A DNA stretch of 63,402 bases from CAILDB01 sp049695975 (GCA_049695975.1 JBAVTE010000024.1:1-63402); one strand, 5' to 3'; counted from the first letter of the stretch, positions 47,692 to 56,336 are shown. Notes: generated by a model from the sequence alone, not told the origin. Translations and numbers: made by a program.

Positions 47692-48366
47692 ATGGAATCA
47701 ATAATTTATAATCAAAGTGGAAAAGAAGTAGGAAAGATTCAGTTGCCTGAAAATGTTTTCGGACTTTCAAAAAATGCAGACCTTGTTCATCAAGTTGTCC
47801 AGTCAATGATTTCCGACGCGAGAACCATTTATGCTCATACAAAAGACAGAGGTGAGGTAAAAGGAGGAGGAAAGAAACCTTGGCAACAAAAAGGTTTAGG
47901 TAGAGCCAGACACGGTTCCACAAGATCACCTATCTGGGTGCATGGAGGTATTGCTCATGGTCCAAATGGCAACAGAAATTATGCCAAGAAAGTAAATAGA
48001 AAAATGAAGGCAAAAGCTCTTTACACTATTCTTTCTGAGAAATTTAGAGATAATGAAATTATTTTTATTGATAAATTTGAATTTACAAAACCAAAGACGA
48101 CAGATGCTTTAAAAGTGTTGAAATCTTTGAGTAAAATAGAAAACTGTAAGTATATCTTTTCAAAAAAGAACAACAGTGCAATTATTGCCATTGGTTCAAA
48201 AAATGAAGCTCTTGAAAAGAGTTTCTCAAATGTCGGAAATGTAGAAGTAGATGAACTCCGAAACATAAACCCTGTAGATCTTTTGAATTACAAATACCTT
48301 GTAATAGAAAATCCAAAAGAATCCATCGCTTTCATCGGAGGTAAGCTTCCTGCTAAGAAAAAATAA
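47692..48366 (+). CDS. rplD: 50S ribosomal protein L4
   Basis: 224 aa from ATG 47692: MESIIYNQSGKEVGKIQLPE, the extended loop TKDRGEVKGGGKKPWQQKG and GRARHGSTRSPIWVHGG. The frame runs 20 codons further upstream inside rplC, without similarity. L4 lines the exit tunnel and in many bacteria regulates the S10 operon. Confidence 0.96.
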   Translation: MESIIYNQSGKEVGKIQLPENVFGLSKNADLVHQVVQSMISDARTIYAHTKDRGEVKGGGKKPWQQKGLGRARHGSTRSPIWVHGGIAHGPNGNRNYAKKVNRKMKAKALYTILSEKFRDNEIIFIDKFEFTKPKTTDALKVLKSLSKIENCKYIFSKKNNSAIIAIGSKNEALEKSFSNVGNVEVDELRNINPVDLLNYKYLVIENPKESIAFIGGKLPAKKK

Positions 48367-48370
48367 TTTT

Positions 48371-48670
48371 ATGAATAAACAAGAAAACAAAAAAAATCTT
48401 TCTTCTGTTATAAGAAAACCAAGAGTGACAGAAAAAGCGGGAATAAAAGCAGAAACACAAAATGTTTATACTTTTGAGATAAATAATGGTTTTGGCAAGA
48501 AAGATGTCGCCGAAGCAGTAAAAGAAATATACAAAGTTACACCAATCAAGATAAATATTACAAATCTTCCTCCGAAAAATGTTGTTTCAAGAGGTAAAAA
48601 AGGTGTACAGTCAGGAGTCAAAAAGGCAATCGTTTTTCTTAAAAAGGGCGACAAAATAGAATTTATATAA
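48371..48670 (+). CDS. rplW: 50S ribosomal protein L23
   Basis: 99 aa: SVIRKPRVTEKAGIKAETQN, VYTFEINNGFGKKDVAEAVK, EIYKVTPIKINI and the end AIVFLKKGDKIEF match L23, the docking site for trigger factor and SRP at the tunnel exit. It follows rplD by 4 nt. Confidence 0.95.
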   Translation: MNKQENKKNLSSVIRKPRVTEKAGIKAETQNVYTFEINNGFGKKDVAEAVKEIYKVTPIKINITNLPPKNVVSRGKKGVQSGVKKAIVFLKKGDKIEFI

Positions 48671-48672
48671 AT

Positions 48673-49518
48673 ATGAAAACATACAGACCAGTTACATCAT
48701 CAAGAAGACATATGACCACTATTACATATAGGGGTGTCATTACTGCAAAAGAACCTTTGAAATCTCTTACAAAAGGTAGAAAGAGAGATGTAGGAAGAAA
48801 CAAAGACGGCAGAATTACAATGCGACACAAGGGTTCCGGAAACAAAAGATTATACAGAGAAATTGACTTTTCATATAACAAAAAAGATATTCCCGCAAAA
48901 ATTATTTCTGTGGAATATGATCCAAATAGAACTGGCTTTATCGGACTTGTCGTTTATGCAGATGGGGAAAAGAGATATGTTCTTTTACCAAAAAGCATGA
49001 AAGTTGGCGATACATTTATTGTATCCGAAAAAGCAGAACTAAAGGTTGGTAACAGAGTTAAAATCAAAAAGATTCCAGTAGGAGGATTTGTTTACAACGT
49101 TGAGATCCGACCAGATGGCGGAGCAAAGCTCTGCAGATCGGCAGGAAATTACGGGCAAATAGTTGCAAATGAAGGTGGTTTTGTTCATATCAAACTTCCT
49201 TCCACAGAAATTAGAAAAGTTGCAGAAAATGCATGGGCCTCTGTTGGGGAAGTTTCAAATGAAGAAAATTGGCTTGTAAATTATGGAAAAGCCGGTAAAT
49301 CTAGATGGAAAGGTATTCGTCCAAGAGTTAGAGCTTCTGCTATGAACCCCGTAGACCATCCATATGGTGGAGGTGAAGGTAGACAAGGTAGAGGTTTACG
49401 ATTTGCAAAAACACTTTGGGGTCAGCATGTCGGAAAAGGACAGAAAACAAGAACACCAAAGAAATATTCAAATCATTTAATAGTATCTAGAAGGAAGGTT
49501 GGAAAAGCAAAGAAATAA
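48673..49518 (+). CDS. rplB: 50S ribosomal protein L2
   Basis: 281 aa: MKTYRPVTSSRRHMTTITYR, GRNKDGRITMRHKGSGNKRL, GNYGQIVANEGGFVHIKLPS, and the active-site-proximal RGIRPRVRASAMNPVDHPYG-like segment (here KGIRPRVRASAMNPVDHPYG) with GGGEGRQGRG. L2 is needed for subunit association and peptidyl transfer. The genes that usually follow (rpsS, rplV, rpsC and so on) are absent; a surface protein region follows instead. Confidence 0.97.
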   Translation: MKTYRPVTSSRRHMTTITYRGVITAKEPLKSLTKGRKRDVGRNKDGRITMRHKGSGNKRLYREIDFSYNKKDIPAKIISVEYDPNRTGFIGLVVYADGEKRYVLLPKSMKVGDTFIVSEKAELKVGNRVKIKKIPVGGFVYNVEIRPDGGAKLCRSAGNYGQIVANEGGFVHIKLPSTEIRKVAENAWASVGEVSNEENWLVNYGKAGKSRWKGIRPRVRASAMNPVDHPYGGGEGRQGRGLRFAKTLWGQHVGKGQKTRTPKKYSNHLIVSRRKVGKAKK

Positions 49519-49555
49519 AAGGTATTGAACCAAGCACGATTTTCTCCTGCAAAAT

Positions 49556-49635
49556 TTATTGTATCATTCGTATCAGCCTTGCGATATTCATGGCTGTTCT
49601 TTTTTTCATGTATGGAGCAGATGGAAGTGTGGTTA
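49556..49635 (+). pseudogene. Degenerate copy of the 5' part of the downstream surface-protein gene
   Basis: GTATCATTCGTATCAGCC (49561-49578) and ATGTATGGAGCAGATGGAAG (49609-49628) match 49805-49822 and 49900-49919 of the next gene, with a deletion of about 47 nt between them and no open frame. It indicates an earlier tandem duplication that decayed. Confidence 0.7.
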
Positions 49636-49706
49636 TCCACACCTTTCACAAAACCAAAATTGTATCAGTGGTATAATTAAACAAATATTAATTAATCTAA
49701 AAACAC

Positions 49707-50561
49707 ATGTACAATAACAAATTAGATATCAGGGAGGTGGAGGTAAATAACAAATCATCTTTCCTAGATCTAACCAGGCACAATCTTCTTTTAGCAACAT
49801 TCATCGTATCATTCGTATCAGCCCTGGTATTCATGTCTGCTCTTCTCTTTATGTTTGGAATAAACAAAGCAAATGCCACAGGAGAATCAGGCGGTCTCTT
49901 TATGTATGGATCAGATGGAAGTATAGTCTTTGGTATCAACTCATCAGGTAACTTAGAGCTTAGCACCACTACTGGTTCAAAGATAGGTACAGCTATAGGT
50001 CAAAAGCTTTCCTTCTGGAATGCTACTCCCATAGCTCAGCCAGCTAGTACGACCGCTATAGACACTTTACTTACGAATCTTGGTTTGAGAGCTAGCGGAG
50101 GGATTGCAAATTTTTCTTCGGCATTAAATGTTGATGCAACCACAACTCTTAATGGCAACGTCGGCATCGGGACGGCAAGTCCTAAAGGTAAACTAGATAT
50201 TGCTGGCGGACATATATGGGGAAGCAAAGATGTGGCGTTGAATACCTCGTGGACTACTGTGTTGAGCGTTGATATGGGCGGAACACATCGCAGTGCTTAC
50301 ATAAAAGTTTTTATTGGCGGTAATGATTGGAACTCACACTCTGCAGCAAGCCATTATGTAGAAGCTTTTTTGATACAAGGAGCAGGTGGTTACGGACAGC
50401 CTGGAAGTATTGTTGAAAACCGACATTATTCAACAGGCTCTATGTCAACTCAATTAATAATATCTGGCAATGTGATCAGTTTGCAGGTAGCGTTAGATTC
50501 ATATACCGCTACAGAGAAAATAATCTATGAAGTAATGGGAAATTTTGTGTCTGTCAATTAG
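49707..50561 (+). CDS. Membrane-anchored surface protein with tail-fibre-like repeats
   Basis: 284 aa. One membrane helix near residues 28-51 (LLLATFIVSFVSALVFMSAL) then an extracellular part. IGTAIGQKLSFWNATPIAQP and TTLNGNVGIGTASPKGKLDI are typical of tail-fibre/endosialidase-chaperone-type surface proteins common in Parcubacteria. The C-terminal ~120 residues (SWTTVLSVDMGGTHRSAYIK onwards) form a compact beta-rich head without a catalytic motif. A role in host or surface attachment is plausible, not shown. Confidence 0.72.
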   Translation: MYNNKLDIREVEVNNKSSFLDLTRHNLLLATFIVSFVSALVFMSALLFMFGINKANATGESGGLFMYGSDGSIVFGINSSGNLELSTTTGSKIGTAIGQKLSFWNATPIAQPASTTAIDTLLTNLGLRASGGIANFSSALNVDATTTLNGNVGIGTASPKGKLDIAGGHIWGSKDVALNTSWTTVLSVDMGGTHRSAYIKVFIGGNDWNSHSAASHYVEAFLIQGAGGYGQPGSIVENRHYSTGSMSTQLIISGNVISLQVALDSYTATEKIIYEVMGNFVSVN

Positions 50562-50601
50562 CGGGGACTTTTTGTGTTGCTTTTTTTTTGGATCATGTTA
50601 G

Positions 50602-50707
50602 TATAATCTCAAAGGGCCACAGACAGTCGGCAGCCGAAAGGCAGAAGTTCCGACCGAGGTCAACTCATTTGTCTTGAGGCCTTTATAAGGTCGATTTTTT
50701 TCACGAA
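50602..50707 (+). ncRNA. Ribosomal protein L10 leader
   Basis: TATAAT at 50602-50607 precedes a leader with the L10-binding pattern: AGACAG, a short hairpin GCAGCCGAAAGGC, and CCGACCGAGGTC (about 50618-50660). A hairpin GGCCTT/AAGGTC followed by seven T residues (about 50677-50700) is an attenuator just before rplJ. L10-L7/L12 complexes repress their own operon through such leaders. Confidence 0.85.
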
Positions 50708-50719
50708 AAATATATTCAA

Positions 50720-51208
50720 ATGATTACAAAAGCACAAAAAAAAGAAATAATAGATAGCTTAACAAAAGTTATCAAGGAATCTAGTTCAGTGGTTTTTGTC
50801 AATTTTCACAATCTATCTGTTGCCGATGAGACGGCTATGAGAAAAGGTCTCAGAGCATCTGGTGTAGGGTATGTTGTCGCAAAAAAGACATTGGCAAAAA
50901 TTGCAATGGGAGGAGTCTCTATTACTGGTGTTTTACCAGAACTTGAAAAAGAACTCGCTCTCGCTTATGGAGAAGATTTAATTACTCCTGCAAGAGAGGT
51001 CTTTAATTTTCAAAAGAAATATAAAGACAGCGTCTCTATTATGGGTGGTATCTTTGACGGTAAATATATGACAAGAGAAGAAATGTCTTCTATTGCTTTG
51101 ATTCCTTCAAAAGAAGGTTTATATGGTATGTTCGTCAATATTATCAATTCTCCAATTCAGAGATTTGTCATTGCACTTAGTGAAGTAGCAAAAACAAAAG
51201 CAGTTTAA
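50720..51208 (+). CDS. rplJ: 50S ribosomal protein L10
   Basis: 162 aa: MITKAQKKEIIDSLTKVIKE, SSVVFVNFHNLSVADETAMR and YVVAKKTLAKIAM match the L10 rRNA-binding domain; the C-terminal helix (YGMFVNIINSPIQRFVIALS) binds L7/L12 dimers. Controlled by the L10 leader upstream. Confidence 0.95.
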   Translation: MITKAQKKEIIDSLTKVIKESSSVVFVNFHNLSVADETAMRKGLRASGVGYVVAKKTLAKIAMGGVSITGVLPELEKELALAYGEDLITPAREVFNFQKKYKDSVSIMGGIFDGKYMTREEMSSIALIPSKEGLYGMFVNIINSPIQRFVIALSEVAKTKAV

Positions 51209-51235
51209 TTTATTAATTAAAGTAAATAAAATATT

Positions 51236-51622
51236 ATGGAAGATACAAAAGTAGTTGTTCCTGCAAAGTTTGAAAAAATTGTTGCAGAAATAGAAAAAAT
51301 GTCTGTACTCGATCTTCACGAACTTGTGCAAACATTCGAGAAGAAATTTGGAGTATCAGCTACAGCCGTCGCTGGCCCAGCAGCTGGTCCAGTAGCAGCA
51401 GTAGAAGAAAAAGCATCTTTTAAAGTTGAACTTACAGATGCTGGTGCAAATAAAATCGCTATTATTAAAGTTGTAAAAGAACTTCTTGGTCTTGGTCTTA
51501 AGGAAGCAAAAGATCTTGTGGATGGAGTCCCTTCAGTCTTGAAAGAAGATATGAAGAAAGAAGAAGCAGAAGCTCTCAAAAAGAAAGTAGAAGAGGGTGG
51601 AGGAAAGGTTACATTGAAATAA
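51236..51622 (+). CDS. rplL: 50S ribosomal protein L7/L12
   Basis: 128 aa: the N-terminal dimerisation helices (KFEKIVAEIEKMSVLDLHEL), an Ala/Gly/Pro/Val-rich hinge (VAGPAAGPVAAVEEKA), and the C-terminal factor-binding domain FKVELTDAGANKIAIIKVVK, ELLGLGLKEAKDLVDGVPS. It forms the stalk that recruits translation GTPases. Follows rplJ by 27 nt. Confidence 0.97.
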   Translation: MEDTKVVVPAKFEKIVAEIEKMSVLDLHELVQTFEKKFGVSATAVAGPAAGPVAAVEEKASFKVELTDAGANKIAIIKVVKELLGLGLKEAKDLVDGVPSVLKEDMKKEEAEALKKKVEEGGGKVTLK

Positions 51623-51630
51623 TTCTTGGG

Positions 51631-51783
51631 GAAAATCCTCCGAGAAAGGTATTTTTCTAAACGCGCATATTTCACATTTTGAATACAAAATGTTCGAAGT
51701 CTTTCATTTGGGTCCATATCCAAATTTCAACTCGGCCAGTCGGCCTGTGCAATGTTTAAAAAAACCTTTTTTGGGGGATTTTC
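51631..51783. repeat. Long imperfect hairpin with structured insert after rplL
   Basis: GAAAATCCTCCGAGAAAGGT (51631-51650) pairs with ACCTTTTTTGGGGGATTTTC (51764-51783) at 16 of 20 positions. The 113-nt insert has small hairpins ATTTTG/CAAAAT, TTTGG/CCAAA and CGGCC/GGCC. It resembles a terminator with an enlarged loop. No gene is visible in 51784-51888. Confidence 0.6.
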
Positions 51784-51888
51784 TTATGGTAAATTTATAC
51801 GAACTTTCGCTTTTGATTTGATAAATTTTAAAAAATATTCCTCTGTTTTTCTTTCCTTTTTTTCCTTCTTTTTGCTATAATCACTCAC

Positions 51889-52512
51889 ATGAAAACATTA
51901 GGAATTTTATTTAATAGTCAGGCACGAGTCAAAATTATTCGGCTTTTTCTTTTCAACAAAGACATGACCTATGATTTTAAAGATATTTGTGATAAAACAA
52001 AAGTAAAATCGGGGGAAGCAAAAAAAGAACTCTCATTATTACAAAAATCTGGTCTTATTAAAACTAAAATCTTTTATAAATCAATAATAAAAAAAAGTGG
52101 TGATAAACAGACAGAATTAAAGAAAAAAGAAAAAGGATGGTGTTTAGAATTAGGCTTTTCATATATGAATGCACTACGGGAACTCCTCTTAAGTACAGAG
52201 TCATTTGGAAGCACAAACATAGTCAAAAAGCTTTCTTCGGCAGGCAAATTAAAATTTGTGTTAGTCGCTGGAATTTTCATACAGGATCCAGATAGTCGAC
52301 TCGATATTCTTGTTGTGGGGGATAGTATTAAGAAATCAACTATTGAAAAAAAAATAAAAGATATAGAATCAGAGATTGGCAAAGAGCTCGTGTATGCTTA
52401 TTTTGAAACTGTAGATTTCAAGTATCGCCTCGGTATGTATGATAAACTTATAAGAGACGCTCTTGACTATCCACACAAAGTATTGCTGGACAGAATAATG
52501 TCACAAAAGTAA
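51889..52512 (+). CDS. Winged-helix regulator with nucleotidyltransferase-like C-terminus
   Basis: 207 aa. Residues 5-60 look like a winged helix-turn-helix (NSQARVKIIRLFLFNKDMTY, DICDKTKVKSGEAKKELSLL). The C-terminal half (LKFVLVAGIFIQDPDSRLDI, LVVGDSIKKSTIEKKIKDIE) resembles a degenerate MNT-type nucleotidyltransferase fold, with LDILVV as the remaining acidic strand. Such two-domain regulators are frequent in CPR genomes. TATAAT at 51876-51881 gives a leaderless start. Confidence 0.7.
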   Translation: MKTLGILFNSQARVKIIRLFLFNKDMTYDFKDICDKTKVKSGEAKKELSLLQKSGLIKTKIFYKSIIKKSGDKQTELKKKEKGWCLELGFSYMNALRELLLSTESFGSTNIVKKLSSAGKLKFVLVAGIFIQDPDSRLDILVVGDSIKKSTIEKKIKDIESEIGKELVYAYFETVDFKYRLGMYDKLIRDALDYPHKVLLDRIMSQK

Positions 52513-52627
52513 TCCACAATTTTTTAGCAATCTTTTGCTTTTCTTGTTATAATATAAGAGTAAAAAGGTCGTTATATATTTATATATAACAAAATTTATT
52601 AGTTTATTAGTTAATTATTTTTTTATT

Positions 52628-53311
52628 ATGATACTTTCATGGGGAACAGTTTTTACTGAATCTCTCAAAGGCATCTGGCTTGGGGTGGCAAATTTCCTTC
52701 CAAGTTTTATTGCCGCTCTTATTATTTTCATTTTAGGTTGGATAGTAGCTTCCATTTTGGGCAAGCTAGTTTCTCAACTTATTGGTCTTACTAAAGTAGA
52801 CAACGCACTTCGTGCAGCCGGTTTTGAAAGAGCTCTTGAAAAAGGAGGTTTCAAACTCGATTCAGGTAATTTTCTCGGAGCACTTGTAAAGTGGTTTTTT
52901 GCCATCGTTTTCTTGGTTGCTTCTTTGGAAATTCTTGGTTTACAAACAGTCACAGCTTTCTTAAAGGGAGTTGTGCTCGGTTATTTACCTCAGGTAATTG
53001 TCGCTGTTCTTATGGTGCTTGTTGCCGCAGTGGTAGCAGAAGCAATGGAAAAGATTGTTTCTGGTGCAGCTAGAGCTGCTGGTATAAAGTCAGCAAACTT
53101 TGCTGGTAATATCACAAAATGGGCAATTTGGATTTTTGCTATTCTTGCAGTTTTGGTTCAGCTAGGAATTGCCGTAAGCTTTATTAATACTTTCTTTACA
53201 GGTGTTATTATTGCTGTTTCTCTTGCTTTGGGTCTTGCTTTTGGTCTTGGTGGTCAAAATGCAGCTTCACATTTCATTGAGAAAGTGAAGGGTGATATTT
53301 CAGATAGATAA
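52628..53311 (+). CDS. Conserved TM-helix (MscS-related) membrane protein
   Basis: 227 aa with about five hydrophobic segments. The repeated pattern LPSFIAALIIFILGWIVASI and LPQVIVAVLMVLVAAVVAEA, plus GVIIAVSLALGLAFGLGGQN near the C-terminus, corresponds to the conserved TM-helix family related to mechanosensitive MscS channels. The MscS beta-domain is missing: the protein stops 18 residues after the pore-like GLGGQNAA helix. It may form a minimal channel. Confidence 0.82.
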   Translation: MILSWGTVFTESLKGIWLGVANFLPSFIAALIIFILGWIVASILGKLVSQLIGLTKVDNALRAAGFERALEKGGFKLDSGNFLGALVKWFFAIVFLVASLEILGLQTVTAFLKGVVLGYLPQVIVAVLMVLVAAVVAEAMEKIVSGAARAAGIKSANFAGNITKWAIWIFAILAVLVQLGIAVSFINTFFTGVIIAVSLALGLAFGLGGQNAASHFIEKVKGDISDR

Positions 53312-53340
53312 AAATTGTGACAATAGACTAAAAATATTAA

Positions 53341-53377
53341 AAAACAGCCCCCACCATCTGATGGTGGGGGCTGTTTT
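53341..53377 (+). terminator. Terminator after the TM-helix protein gene
   Basis: AAAACAGCCCCCACCATC pairs with GATGGTGGGGGCTGTTTT. Confidence 0.9.
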
Positions 53378-53420
53378 GATTTATTCTTGACTTTCATGTA
53401 TTAGGAGTATAATTGGAATA

Positions 53421-53576
53421 GGGTTATTGGTTGGCATTATCCTTAATTTATATTAAGGGAGCTCTATATCTTGATACACCTTGGTGCATCATTGCGAGCA
53501 CCCACCTAGCGAAAGCCAGGTAAGTGCCAATCAGTAATCCCGCAAGAGAATCTGCCTCAAAGGCGGATTTTCTTTT
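53421..53576 (+). ncRNA. Structured small RNA, possibly 6S-like
   Basis: TTGACT (53387-53392) and TATAAT (53408-53413) predict a start near 53421. GGGTTATTGGTTGGCA (53421-53436) pairs with TGCCAATCAGTAATCCC (53525-53541) to close the molecule (16 bp, one bulge, two G-U). Inside are CCTTAAT/ATTAAGG, GGTGC/GCACC and ACCTAGC/GCCAGGT with a GAAA tetraloop. A terminator AATCTGCCT/AGGCGGATT with T run ends it at about 53576. No ORF, about 156 nt. A long closing stem with an internal open region recalls 6S RNA, but I cannot confirm the family. Confidence 0.7.
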
Positions 53577-53639
53577 AATTATTTGATGTTAGGATTATAT
53601 TTCTTTTCAAAAATGACTACTGGATGGTATAATTCTCTT

Positions 53640-54086
53640 ATGATAAAATTACGAGCTTTTTGGGAATCATTTATTGTTTTAATATTAATTTCTATCTTGC
53701 ATTTTGCTGGTTCAAATTTAAATTGGTATTGGACATATAAGTGGTTTGATATTCCTATGCATTTTCTTGGCGGGCTATGGGTCGCTCTTACAGCTCTCTG
53801 GATTTTCTGTTATTTTGGTTACACAAATTCAATTACGAATTACAAATTTAGAACTTTTTTTGTTGTATTATTTACGGTTTTAATAGTCGGAGTTTCTTGG
53901 GAGATATTTGAGGTATTTGGAAAAATGACTTTTATAAATGACGTAGGATATTGGTTTGATACCACTAAAGATCTCACGAATGATTTTATCGGTGGAATCG
54001 TGGCTTATCTCTATTTTATTAAAGGGAAAAAAAGCCAAAATGATTTAGTAGTATGTGACACTAAAAAAGGAATGATATGCAATTAA
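53640..54086 (+). CDS. Small membrane protein, YjdF/DUF2238-like
   Basis: 148 aa from ATG 53640, which lies 6 nt after TATAAT (53628-53633). Four helices are visible; WYWTYKWFDIPMHFLGGLWV and GYWFDTTKDLTNDFIGGIVA reproduce the paired D...HF.GG and DT..DL..D.IGG motifs of the YjdF/DUF2238 family. Function unknown. Its 3' end overlaps the next gene by 10 nt. Confidence 0.75.
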   Translation: MIKLRAFWESFIVLILISILHFAGSNLNWYWTYKWFDIPMHFLGGLWVALTALWIFCYFGYTNSITNYKFRTFFVVLFTVLIVGVSWEIFEVFGKMTFINDVGYWFDTTKDLTNDFIGGIVAYLYFIKGKKSQNDLVVCDTKKGMICN

Positions 54087-55486
54087 AATTTTTTGGGGGA
54101 ACAGGATCAGTGACAGGTGCAAACTTTCTAATGATTTTTGAAGAGATTGCAAAAAAAGTTTCTATTGCTGTGGATTGTGGTCTTGTACAGGGAAATGAAG
54201 AAGCCGAAAGAATAAACAATGAACCATTTCCCTATGATCCATCTTCTCTCGATTTTCTTTTTGTCACTCACGCACATATAGACCATATCGGTAGGATTCC
54301 AAAACTAGTGAAAGATGGTTTTAAAGGAAGGATTATCAGTACTCCACCGACGAGAGATATTGCGGAACTTTTACTAGAAGATATGCTCGGAATTATGGAT
54401 CACGCATCCCGAAAGGAAGGTGTACTTCCACTTTATGACAAACAAGATGTTCTAAAAGCACTTTCTCTTTGGGAAACTTTGGCATACCATGTACCTCTTG
54501 AGCTTGGTATGGGGATAAGCGTTTTACTAAAGGATTCTGGACATATATTGGGCTCGGCAATGGTAGAATTTTCGAAAAAAGGCCTACCCGCCATACCTCC
54601 ACATCTAGGGCAGACAGGTGTAAAAATTTTATTTACTGGAGATTTGGGCAATTCACCATCTTTATTATTGAATGATACAGAAGACATTGCTGATGCCAAT
54701 TATATTGTGATGGAAAGTGTTTACGGAGATAGAAATCACGAACCAAAAGATGATAGAAAAAGACAGTTAATTCAAATTATTGAAGACACAATAAAAAATA
54801 AATCCCTGTTAATTATTCCGGCTTTTTCTTTGGAAAGAACTCAAGTTATACTTTATGAGATGAATGAATTTTTTGAGCGAGTGGGTATTTCACAGATCCC
54901 CGTTTTTATCGATTCTCCTCTTGCAACAAAAATTACAAAAGTTTATGAAAAATATTCTTCATATTTAAATGAAACTGTGAGAGAACAAATTGCAAATGGT
55001 GATGATGTCTTTAAATTCCCACGGCTGAAATTTACTGTCCGTCCAGATGAATCAGAAAGAATCGACATGACTCCAAACCCCAAAATAATTCTTGCTGGAT
55101 CCGGAATGTCGAATGGTGGCAGGGTAGTGAGTCATGAGAGAGATCATATTTCTGATCCCAATGCGACAATACTTTTTGTCGGTTATCAGGCAGTAGGAAC
55201 TCTTGGTAGACAGATTCAAGAAGGTGCGAGTAAGGTGAGAATACAGGGGCAGGAAAAGAAAGTGAAAGCAAAAATAGCATCTATCGAAGGGTATTCTTCG
55301 CACAAAGATTCTGATGGTTTACTTTCTTTTGTTGAAAAAGCGGGAGAAAGCGGAGTTTTGGAAAAAGTTTTTGTTGTAATGGGAGAATTAAAATCATCGC
55401 TTTTCCTTGTACAAAAGATAAAAGACAATTTAGGTGTGGATGCCTATCATCCAGAATATGAAGAGAAAATAGACTTAAATTTTTAG
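54077..55486 (+). CDS. MBL-fold beta-CASP RNA-processing exonuclease
   Basis: 469 aa. Metallo-beta-lactamase motif 2 THAHIDHIGR at residues 64-73, motif 3 DSGHILGSAM, motif 4 FTGDLG, and the beta-CASP motifs A-C (PAFSLERTQVILYEM; IILAGSGMSNGGRV; SIEGYSSHKDSDGL) are all present. It resembles the CPSF-73/YpuP-type RNA nucleases without added domains. The start overlaps the upstream gene by 10 nt, suggesting coupling. Confidence 0.92.
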   Translation: MQLKFFGGTGSVTGANFLMIFEEIAKKVSIAVDCGLVQGNEEAERINNEPFPYDPSSLDFLFVTHAHIDHIGRIPKLVKDGFKGRIISTPPTRDIAELLLEDMLGIMDHASRKEGVLPLYDKQDVLKALSLWETLAYHVPLELGMGISVLLKDSGHILGSAMVEFSKKGLPAIPPHLGQTGVKILFTGDLGNSPSLLLNDTEDIADANYIVMESVYGDRNHEPKDDRKRQLIQIIEDTIKNKSLLIIPAFSLERTQVILYEMNEFFERVGISQIPVFIDSPLATKITKVYEKYSSYLNETVREQIANGDDVFKFPRLKFTVRPDESERIDMTPNPKIILAGSGMSNGGRVVSHERDHISDPNATILFVGYQAVGTLGRQIQEGASKVRIQGQEKKVKAKIASIEGYSSHKDSDGLLSFVEKAGESGVLEKVFVVMGELKSSLFLVQKIKDNLGVDAYHPEYEEKIDLNF

Positions 55487-55621
55487 TATTTTGATGCAAG
55501 AATTCTCCACATAATAATAAATTTATATTACATATAAAAACAAATTGTGTAGAGCGTTTTTTGTTTGCTATAAAAATAAAAATGTGCTATAAATATAGTA
55601 ATATTAGATTTATATAATAAG

Positions 55622-56146
55622 TTGAAAATATACAACAGAATAAATAGACAAATAAGAGCATCAGAGTTGCGCGTCATCGGAGAAGAAGGGGAGAATTTTG
55701 GAGTTATATCACTTGAAGAAGCGCTTCGTATTGCCAAAGAAAAAAATCTCGACCTTATTGAAATTTCACCAAATTCGATTCCACCAGTTGCAAAAATCGC
55801 AGATTATGGTAAATTTCAATACGCTGAAAAGAAGAAGCTGAGAGAGGCAAAAACCAAGATTCACATAGTAGAAGTTAAGAGTTTGCAGGTGAAAATCGGT
55901 ACAGATGACCACGATCTTCTTCTTAAAGCCGAGAAAGCATCGGAATGGTTGAAAGATGGCCACAGAGTCAAATTGAATCTTTTTCTCCCCGGAAGGTCAA
56001 AGTATATGAATAAACCGTTTTTGAAGGAAAGGATAGAAAGGATGCTAAAACTTTTGACAGAAAATTATAAAGTTGCCGAAGAAGCGAAGGCTAGTTTGAA
56101 AGGGATGACGATGGTAATAGAAAAAGACAATAAACCAAAAGTATGA
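55622..56146 (+). CDS. infC: Translation initiation factor IF-3
   Basis: 174 aa: YNRINRQIRASELRVIGEEG, NFGVISLEEALRIAKEKNLD, LIEISPNSIPPVAKIADYGK and the C-terminal domain HDLLLKAEKASEWLKDGHRV. The start appears to be TTG at 55622; E. coli infC also uses a non-standard start for autoregulation, so this may be functional. TATAAT occurs at 55613-55618, too close for a leaderless start at this TTG, so another upstream promoter (TATAAA near 55589) is likely. Its stop overlaps rpmI. Confidence 0.95.
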   Translation: MKIYNRINRQIRASELRVIGEEGENFGVISLEEALRIAKEKNLDLIEISPNSIPPVAKIADYGKFQYAEKKKLREAKTKIHIVEVKSLQVKIGTDDHDLLLKAEKASEWLKDGHRVKLNLFLPGRSKYMNKPFLKERIERMLKLLTENYKVAEEAKASLKGMTMVIEKDNKPKV

Positions 56147-56331
56147 AAACAAATAAAAGTTTTACAAAAAGATTGAGAGTTACAAAAAATGGAAAAATTT
56201 TGGCGCGTAAAGCTGGCCAAAATCATTTCAATGCAAAAGAAAGTCGCGGGGCGCAACTTTTCAAAAAGAGATCAGTATTGATGTCTTTCAAAAACAAAGA
56301 TAAAGCGAGATTTTTGTCTAATTCATTTTAA
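56143..56331 (+). CDS. rpmI: 50S ribosomal protein L35
   Basis: 62 aa basic protein: MKTNKSFTKRLRVTKNGKIL, HFNAKESRGAQLFKKRSVLM. It overlaps infC by 4 nt (ATGA) and precedes rplT by 5 nt, the classical infC-rpmI-rplT order. Confidence 0.92.
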   Translation: MKTNKSFTKRLRVTKNGKILARKAGQNHFNAKESRGAQLFKKRSVLMSFKNKDKARFLSNSF

Positions 56332-56336
56332 TAAAC

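Noticed and set aside
54393..54699. Minus-strand ORFs within the beta-CASP nuclease gene
   Set aside because: They are antisense shadows of a well-supported protein with complete motif order.
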